A stretch of DNA of 64,000 nt from Cryptomeria japonica (lineage: Eukaryota > Streptophyta > Pinopsida > Cupressales > Cupressaceae): positions 141,336,747-141,400,746 of the forward strand of contig NC_081412.1 of assembly GCF_030272615.1 (NCBI RefSeq). Direction: 5' to 3'. Made by a program: the position numbers and the translations under genes. Under the pieces are notes generated by a model that worked only from the letters and a program-made list of their open reading frames with translations, ran no database searches and was not told the DNA's origin. Below, one piece after another: positions 57,373 through 64,000 of this stretch (positions are counted from its first letter, which is position 1; the number at the start of each line of letters is the position of its first letter).

Positions 57373-59319
57373 GGCTTGTCCTGTGAGACTTCATGTGAAT
57401 AAGTGCATCAAATATGTTTCCTCATAGCTCACTTCAGTACATGTTGTGAAAAATGCTCAAATATGGTCTTTTGGATTGTCGTTCCCTTTATATTTCTCAA
57501 AATTAGGTGCCTCAAAATGCTTAGGAAAGGGAGGCATGTACAAGCTTTTGTCAAATGGATTAGGACACAAATCTTGATCTGTGTATAATTTCTTTGTCCC
57601 TTTGGTTTCCAATGCGTTGACTTGTCATTGCAATTTCTCAAGCTGTTGTGCAAATGTGTCAGGTAACAAAGATTTTGGGAGTTCATCATTCACTCTTGGG
57701 TGTACTCTTTATCGATACATCCTGCTCTTTATTGGCTATTGATGCTCTGAAGTTGCTGTCTTTGGTGTCTCTGGCATATAAAGGTCTTGATATAGCTCTT
57801 GTTGCTATGGTTGTGCCATGTCTTGACATTAACCCTTTTGCTGTGCTTCTTGTGGTGGGATCATCATTTGTATCCTAGGTTGATATTGCAGTTGAGGGTG
57901 TTGTTGATATTGCATGGACATCAGTTGTGGTTGTGATGTATGATAACTTGTTTTTCCTGGCCCATATTGAGGCACATGTTGTTGTTGATGCTGACAAATT
58001 GGAATTTGCTGACTTTGTGTCAACTGTTGTTGTCCTGATGTAAATCCCATCATTTGCAAAAAACTTTGTTTGGGAGGTTTCTGTTGTTTCTCCTTGAGAT
58101 GGGGGATGGCACTTGCATTGACTTGCTGTGTTGTTTGTCCAATCCATTGTGGTGGTTGCAAGTTTGAATTAACTTGTAATGGTGTAGAAGACACTGCAAT
58201 GTGTTGTTGAATGCGATATTGTTGTTGCTGTGCATTGCTTGTTTGCGCATTCATTTGTGCCTTTTGTGCATTCCTCAATTGTTGCAACATTTGTTGTTGG
58301 TGCACACCACTATCTGTGGCTCTTTGTGTTGCCACTATCAAAGAATCTGTCACAATATTTTGTATAACGGGTACTTGAGTATTTGCCAAACATATTGAAC
58401 TTGATGGGACATAGAAACTTTGTTGCATTGTAGAATTGTTTTGAACATTCATAAGATCAAGCATTCTAGTTGTAAAGCTTTCTTGCATCTTAGATTTGGA
58501 TTTAATTTTAGGCATGCGAGGAATCACTTCTTGTTGAGAGACACCTATCAACATTTGTGTGGCCATCATTTGACCTTGTGTTAAAGGTGTTGCATTAAAC
58601 AATGGATTGTTTATTGTTTCGAATGTTGATTTTTGTGGAATAGTCACTGTCAAAGTTTGTGAAACACGCTTACTCAACAACGTGTGTTGAGGTTCTTGTT
58701 GTACATTTTCTTCGTTTGGATGTGGAGAGAAACTTAACAAATCACCACCTTGTTGTTTTTTCACATTAGATTTCTCATTTGAGGAGGTCACATTACTCAT
58801 CATATCAAGATATTTTTGTGGAAACATCTTAAAGACCTTGTTCAAGAATTTATCCATCTTTTTTGTCAACTTCGGATCTTTAAGGAACATATCAACATCA
58901 TCGGAAGCATCAGAATCTGATGAAGAATCTGGTAAAACATTTGGATTTATTTCTTGTTGAATGCCTTGATCTAAACCAAATCCTTGTGAAAGATTTTGTT
59001 CCTCATGTAATGTTTGAGTTTGAATTTCATGTTGCATGTTCGGTTGATTCCAGTCAAAAGGTACATTTTCCCTTGGCATTGGTGGAACACTTCCATATCC
59101 CAGTTTCATGGGTACAAACACTGGCTCATATAGTGGAGGTGGTCCAAGTTGAACCATTCCATATTGTGGTAATGATGTGTTTGACGAGCCTTCAATGTGT
59201 AATGTTTGACTGGGTTGAAACTGTGAGTTTGATACATTGTCCATGGATTGATATGTTGGTTCACCCATCTTCTTAGACTTTGACCTTGTTTCAACAGGCA
59301 TGTCACTATGCAAATGCAA
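57373..59319 (-). pseudogene. G gag N-terminal extension: Gln-rich frame of 496 codons
   Basis: 59319-57829 is open without a stop for 496 codons. Start MHLHSDMPVETRSKSKKMGE, then an Asn/Ser-rich part, a short acidic/basic block (SSSDSDASDDVDMFLKDPKL, MDKFLNKVFKMFPQKYLDMM), then a Gln-rich region (ALNAQ-like runs, QQQYRIQQHIAVSSTPLQ, QHQQQHVPQYGPGK). After a stop at 57829 the same frame continues with further stops into KHFEAPNFEKYKGNDNPKDH and the capsid. It looks like an extended, disordered gag N-terminus. No enzymatic motif is seen. Confidence 0.75.
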
Positions 59320-61074
59320 TATTTTTAGGATTTTTGATTTTAAAAGGATGATGTATGATATGCAACTAAATGCAACCTAAGTAGATGAAAATGCAATCTA
59401 TGGCAAGAATGCAACCTATGTTTTTGTTGTTTTCAAGATTTGGACAAACTTTTTGGAATGCAAACCTAAAGACTCAACCTTGAGAAATTGAAACGACGCC
59501 AAGAGCTTAAAGGACAAATTGACAATGTCTCACCTATATGCTTGGATACTAAGCTAGGTTTGACAAAAATGATATTAATGAAAGGACAAATTTTGAGACC
59601 AGGTCAAGACTCCTTAACAACAACTTAGGGTATCATCCAAAGTTTTGATTTTTCAAATTTGACAAACCAAATTTTTGAGACTAAATGCAAGAAGGCAATG
59701 ATTATGACAATGACTTAGGACATGAACATGATCTAAGGATATGATATGACAAGATGAAGCCAAGACAAGATGACAATACAATGACAAGGATATGTGAAGA
59801 CCAATGACTTGGAATATGCAAAATGCAACCTAGGCAAGACCTAATTTTAGCATGACAAGGATAATGCAGGAATGTCACCTAAATGGAAATATAGCTTGGA
59901 TATGACAATGAAATGCAAACTTAGGGAAAATGATCTTGGACCTAAGTGCAAAATGAGGACGCTTGCAATGAAAAGGACTAAAATGAAAGGAGATGACAAT
60001 ATGCCTTAGGACCTAAGTGGGACTATGCAAGACCTAGCCTAAAGTGACATGAATTTTGAAGCAAGGATATTCAATGTTTTGACAAGCCATGTTCAAATGT
60101 TGGATGAATACTTGGACAAATGTAGACTTTTGTTTGGATTGTGTTTTGAATTCAAGGTTGTTGATTTTGAAAACCCAAGTTGATTATGAGTATTTTTAAA
60201 AGTTTGTTTTTGTTTTAACCTTTGACAATCATGGAAGACAAAATGTTTGTTTGACTTTGACTGAAGACAATCAAGCACATTCACAACAAATCCTATTGCT
60301 ACCAAGGGCAATATCTGTTGAATCCTCTAACCATAAAATACAACACTTAGCCGAATAGCTAGACACTTTGTAGCACTGGCTCCCCCTTACAGTGCACTCA
60401 CTTCTCGGGCATACCAAGCTTTGAGTTCAAGGGGCATCACTTCCCAAGAACTTGCTATCTCTAACTAAGGAGTACATGAGAGGTTTCTTTAGCATGCACG
60501 TATCACAATGCCTGAGCCAACAGATAGAAGGATTTTGGCCTCTAAAAATAAGAGATTCTAGTAAGGGCATCCATTCGGGTGGGTATTGATCCGGCGAATA
60601 AATCATCGCAATACCATTCCAACACCTATTTTCTAAAACTTTCATTGCATTCACAGTTATTTAGAGTGGTTCAGAAGAGCTTGGCTTTAGCTCATCACCA
60701 CTTTGGGTCATTCCCTCTCACCAATGCCTGTGCAAAGTGCCAGGTAGATTGGGAGGCAGGCCCAATTCTAAGGGTTAAAACATGCAATCAAACTAAAAAC
60801 AAACAAAGCATGCATGGTGTTCATTAACCTTTAAGAAATGACATGTGCAACTACTTTAAAAAAATCCACAAACAATATGTTTTAGTGAAAGTCTTTGACC
60901 ATGTCCTGCATAAGATTTGTTAGTAGTTGTATTTTTTTAGTCTTCGTCACACGTAACACCAAGATGCTACATAGAGAATTAGTACCAAACAAAAACTAGA
61001 ATATAAGAAATAGAATGAAAACAAAGTAATTTGCAAGTAAAAACACTGGTTTTACCTCTATTTCTGGCCTTACA

Positions 61075-61215
61075 CAGGCACATAATGTCTCAACACAAGC
61101 ACAGAATGTACCAACACAGGCACAAATATCCTCAACACAGGTGCAAATCTCATAAACACAGGCGTAGAATTCCTTAACACAGGCGTAGAATGCCTTAACA
61201 CAGGCGCAGGAGTGT
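61075..61215. repeat. 21-bp minisatellite next to the G primer-binding site
   Basis: Six to seven units of aacacaggcgtagaatgcctt with variation (cacaggcacataatgtctc, cacaggtgcaaatctcat). Because the unit is 21 bp, the minus strand shows a 7-residue repeat (TPVLRHS-like) by chance. Confidence 0.88.
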
Positions 61216-61302
61216 CTAGAAAGCTCTGAGTCGCCCTGTTTCTTGAATTTTTCACCTGCAAATCAACTCAAAAGCACTCAAGACATGGTTAAGGGGTTAG
61301 TT

Positions 61303-61320
61303 CACATTGGGTTCACCAGA
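61303..61320 (-). other. G primer-binding site (putative)
   Basis: The minus strand directly after the LTR end reads ttc, then TGGTGAACCCAATGTGAA. The position and TGG start suit a PBS. I could not assign the tRNA from memory with confidence. Confidence 0.55.
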
Positions 61321-61323
61321 AAA

Positions 61324-62857
61324 TGTAGGTAGGAAAATGGAAACCATCAGTGCAATTATTAAACTAGCACAACCAAAAAAACCAGATTGCAATGATAAGA
61401 AATCCTAATACAATCAATAAAGGCATGAAAATGAAATACTAAAATAAAATGCAAACCCAAGCATGTATCTCCTTCATTGTTCCTCCATTGTCCTTCTTTC
61501 TCCTTCAAATTACTTTCTTTGTGGATCTCACCTACAAGTGCAAAATGCAAGTATGAAAGCAAGCAAGATTGACCAGATGAAAATCATGGCATAAGGATAC
61601 TAGAAGCGTGGTTGATTGATTAATTGAAGAAAATCATCCAATTTATAGACAAATTGGAGAGAGGAAAAAATTAGCATGAAGAGATTTGAAAGGAAATTTC
61701 AAATCAAGAATGACAAATATCACAAAATTGACATTTTCTATGCAAGATTGATTGATTAACAATAATTATGACAAATTATGACAAGATTAAAATGCCATTC
61801 CCATGACAAAAGGGAAGAGAGAAAATAGCCTCCATGATTGCAACAAATGGAAGAATAAACATAGGCGAAAATTAGGGGAAAAATAAGAAAAATTGAAGAA
61901 AATAGGAGAAATAGAAATTAGGAATTAGGAGAAATTAGTAAATTGGAAAATTGAGGAAAAATATGAAATAGAAATTAGGTGAATTAATTAATAGGTTTTC
62001 ATCCATTAATTAATTCATGAAAGAGACCCAGGACTAAATAAATAGATTTATTTAACCCACAAAGAAGAAGAAAAGGATTAAATGAATAAATCATAAAACC
62101 CTAGAAATAAGAGGACAAGGAATTAGGTCAAGACAACAAGAAATTAACGTAGGTTCGATCATGATTCTGATTGGCAAAGGACCAATGTTGATAAATGATT
62201 GAGATTGGTTGACAAAAATCAATGACAAATTGACCAAGATTGACAAGGAGATCAAATTGATAGGCGCCAATTGACAAGGAACAATGACTAATTGATCCAA
62301 ATTGACATGATTGAAAAGGACAAGGATCGATGACAAATCAATTGCAAAATGACAAGATTGACAAGGACAAGGATCAATGACGAATCGATCGCAAAATGAT
62401 GAGACTGACAAGGACAAGGATCGATGATGAATCGATCGCAAAAATGACAAGATTGACAAGGACAAGGATCGATGACAAATCGATCACAAAATGACAAATT
62501 GACAAGTTGATAATTGCAAATGATTACTAAAAGATGATTGAAAGATTGACAAGAGGACAAAACCCTAATTCTATCATCGATTAGGATTCACGATGTCCAA
62601 AATGATGATAAATGAGCACACACATTGATGCGACAGGATAAGATCGGCCAAAATCATGACTCAAGATTGTTATCAACAAGACCTAATTCAAAAGTGAGAA
62701 AAATGAGGAATGCAGAAGGACTCGATGCTCACAAATGATAAAGACCAAGTGCGCAACATAGAAGAAATGTTAATGCAATGCAAGAACCCTAAAATAAGGC
62801 AATGCGGGAATGTTAAAGTATGACTCCACAAGCGTTGACCATTTTTATATGTCTACA
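61324..62857 (-). repeat. G 5' LTR
   Basis: Plus strand tgtaggtaggaaaatgg to tttatatgtctaca, then the aaatg target copy. Pairs with 47712-49256 over its length with scattered differences. Four 48-bp units occur at about 62311-62500. No gene. Confidence 0.95.
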
Positions 62858-63775
62858 AAATGATTGTAATTTCTTTTCAGCAGGAATCATGGTTGTAACA
62901 AACTTTTCCTAGGGAAGTTCAAAGCTGGTTTGCATCCATATCATTATAAATGGATACTAGGACTTTAGAAAAGAGGATCACAAGAGTTTGTAAAGAAACT
63001 CTGCTGAAATATATCTAAGGTTTTCTGGTTCTTTCAGAAATCACCTTGAGTTATGTAAGATTTTCAAAATGAATATTAATATATAGATCAAAGCTTCCTG
63101 AGCCTAAATCTTCATTGTCTTCTTATGTGCATTCATTGATTTAATGGTTTCTTTTGGATAATTTAGGGTTATCTGATTGAATAGGGATTGCAAGGCAGTC
63201 TTACAAACATGTTTCAGGCTTTTCTCTCCAAAAGAGGAATTAAATATATGTGAAATATCTCTGTTAGTAAATCAATTGTTTTCTGCTTGAATGTGATAAA
63301 TGGTTTTAACATAAATGGAAAAATGTATATATATGTTAGACATATATTACGTTAATGAAAGCCAAAGTGATGAGATGTATGTGAATGTCCAGATTCAAAA
63401 CTCTTGTTTAAATTGGGTGACTCTATAGCCTGGATAAGGCACTGATATCTTTTGTGGAATCTTTTCTACCTTTCTTGGGGTCAAGACTAAAATATGAATA
63501 CATGTTTTCTCTTTAGTTTTCAGTATTGTTAAGGTGATGAGGTTCACAAGTTTTCTAACACTAGTTTACTATGAATCCTATATTAAAATTGTGAAGGTAT
63601 TCACAAGAGGTATACCCACTTGAGCTTGAAATAAGCTTAAAGTGTAGAAGGTTTTGTAGAAACCTTATTATATGTTATTCTGGAGTTCTATTTTCTTGAT
63701 GTCCTCTCCATATGTAATAGCGGCTTTCAATTTTCTTATAGAGGGGATTAGGGAAATCAAAATTTGAGAACAACA

Positions 63776-64000
63776 TGATGAATAGTTTAGAGGAAATTTA
63801 AGGTACATGGACTGTGAACTGGCAATAGAGATAATCACAAATGAACCTACTATGAGTACAATGGTACATAATGTTGATCCAATTACACCCGCATAATCTG
63901 AGGATTCAACAGTCACTGAAGAACAACAAGAAGTAAAAACACCTCGGTATGTAAGATTGAACCACTCTGAAGATCAAATAATTGGAAACAAATTTCAAGG
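63776..64000 (+). pseudogene. Copia B pol resumes (IN-RT linker)
   Basis: After the D target copy tgatg, the frame gives EEQQEVKTPRYVRLNHSEDQ and IIGNKFQ up to the window edge. This matches the linker of C (IIPRYVKLNH...QIIGDK). It continues the polyprotein broken at 19781, and RT should follow just beyond the window. Confidence 0.92.

Larger units (their letters stand above)
59320..61323 (-). other. G leader between 5' LTR and gag
   Basis: About 2.0 kb non-coding. It includes a less AT-rich block (60345-60830) with no recognisable protein and the 21-bp repeat array at 61075-61215. Frames here (60093-60311, 60427-60654, 60579-60827) have no family features. The PBS is at its LTR side. Confidence 0.6.
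47712..62857 (-). mobile_element. Tat-lineage gypsy element G, complete, minus strand
   Basis: 15.1 kb between perfect aaatg duplications (47707-47711 and 62858-62862). LTRs are 47712-49256 and 61324-62857; a PPT adjoins the left LTR and a PBS-like site the right. In its own direction it has leader, Gln-rich plus gag, protease with G-patch, RT, RNase H, aRNH and INT. The second RNase H after the first is the standard Tat layout. Removing G restores the D LTR. Stops and a few frameshifts make it non-autonomous. Confidence 0.95.
19782..63775 (+). mobile_element. Giant Tat/Ogre-like gypsy element D, inserted in B pol
   Basis: Bounded by two copies of one very long LTR (19782-27518 and 42341-63775) with target duplications cgatg (19777-19781) and tgatg (63776-63780). 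B pol rejoins across it. Internal domains: PBS, gag, PR, aRNH, RT, RNase H, INT. Subtracting E, F and G, the original element was about 19.7 kb (about 6.2 + 7.3 + 6.3 kb). PBS type, size and the extra RNase H place it in the Tat lineage, near Ogre. Pol carries stops, frameshifts and a ruined RT catalytic box. Confidence 0.9.
42341..63775 (+). repeat. D 3' LTR (about 6.3 kb, split by G)
   Basis: Starts tgttgtcactattttgac, like the 5' LTR, and runs to 47711 where G is inserted. It resumes after the G target copy at 62863 and ends tttgagaacaaca at 63775. Net length is about 6,284 bases. B pol follows directly. Confidence 0.9.

Noticed and set aside
60345-60830. Possible captured host fragment in the G leader
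   Set aside because: Less AT-rich than its surroundings, but I could not recognise a protein or RNA gene, and no boundaries are visible.

Overview
The window is plant nuclear DNA made almost entirely of LTR retrotransposons nested inside one another. I found no host gene, rRNA or tRNA gene, CRISPR array or bacterial feature. Ty1/copia and Ty3/gypsy elements with plant-type primer-binding sites, a long GA microsatellite and heavily decayed reading frames fit a large, repeat-rich seed-plant genome. A gymnosperm is possible, but the sequence alone does not prove the clade.

Layout, outermost first. (1) H, an old Athila-like Ty3/gypsy element on the minus strand, occupies about 10474-16394: RT/RNase H, protease, gag, a tRNA-Asp-like PBS and the start of its LTR. 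(2) Two plus-strand copia elements of one family interrupt H. A (1-1399 plus a 3' LTR split into 1400-2037 and 10049-10473) cuts H's pol. B (16395-19781, resuming 63776-64000) lies to its right. (3) C, a minus-strand copia (2038-10048), sits inside the 3' LTR of A. (4) D (19782-63775), a very large plus-strand Tat/Ogre-like gypsy, sits inside the pol of B. D has about 6.2-6.3 kb LTRs and a gag-PR-aRNH-RT-RNH-INT core at 27807-42207. (5) D was later invaded three times: by E, a solo LTR (20801-22340) in its 5' LTR; by F, a copia-type element without pol (28062-35618) in its gag; and by G, a complete 15.1 kb minus-strand Tat gypsy (47712-62857) in its 3' LTR. E and G belong to the same LTR family.

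The boundaries rest on paired LTR ends (TG...CA), PBS and PPT positions, and target-site duplications. G has aaatg/aaatg and E has ggtag/ggtag, both perfect. D has cgatg/tgatg, F ataat/ttaat and C gatag/gaaag, each with one mismatch. Protein frames also rejoin across insertions: D gag across F, and B pol across D.

The most unusual content is in D and F. Each D LTR carries a broken frame of about 1,200 codons of unknown function, located before the PBS, behind a roughly 127-bp tandem repeat array with hairpin potential. D also places its second (archaeal-type) RNase H before the reverse transcriptase, whereas G carries it after the first RNase H. F has a gag with four zinc knuckles and, in place of pol, a long unknown ORF with a Lys/Glu-rich repeat domain. 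G joins a G-patch motif to its protease and has an intact Gln-rich frame of 496 codons in front of gag. All autonomous pol genes carry stops or shifts and appear inactive.
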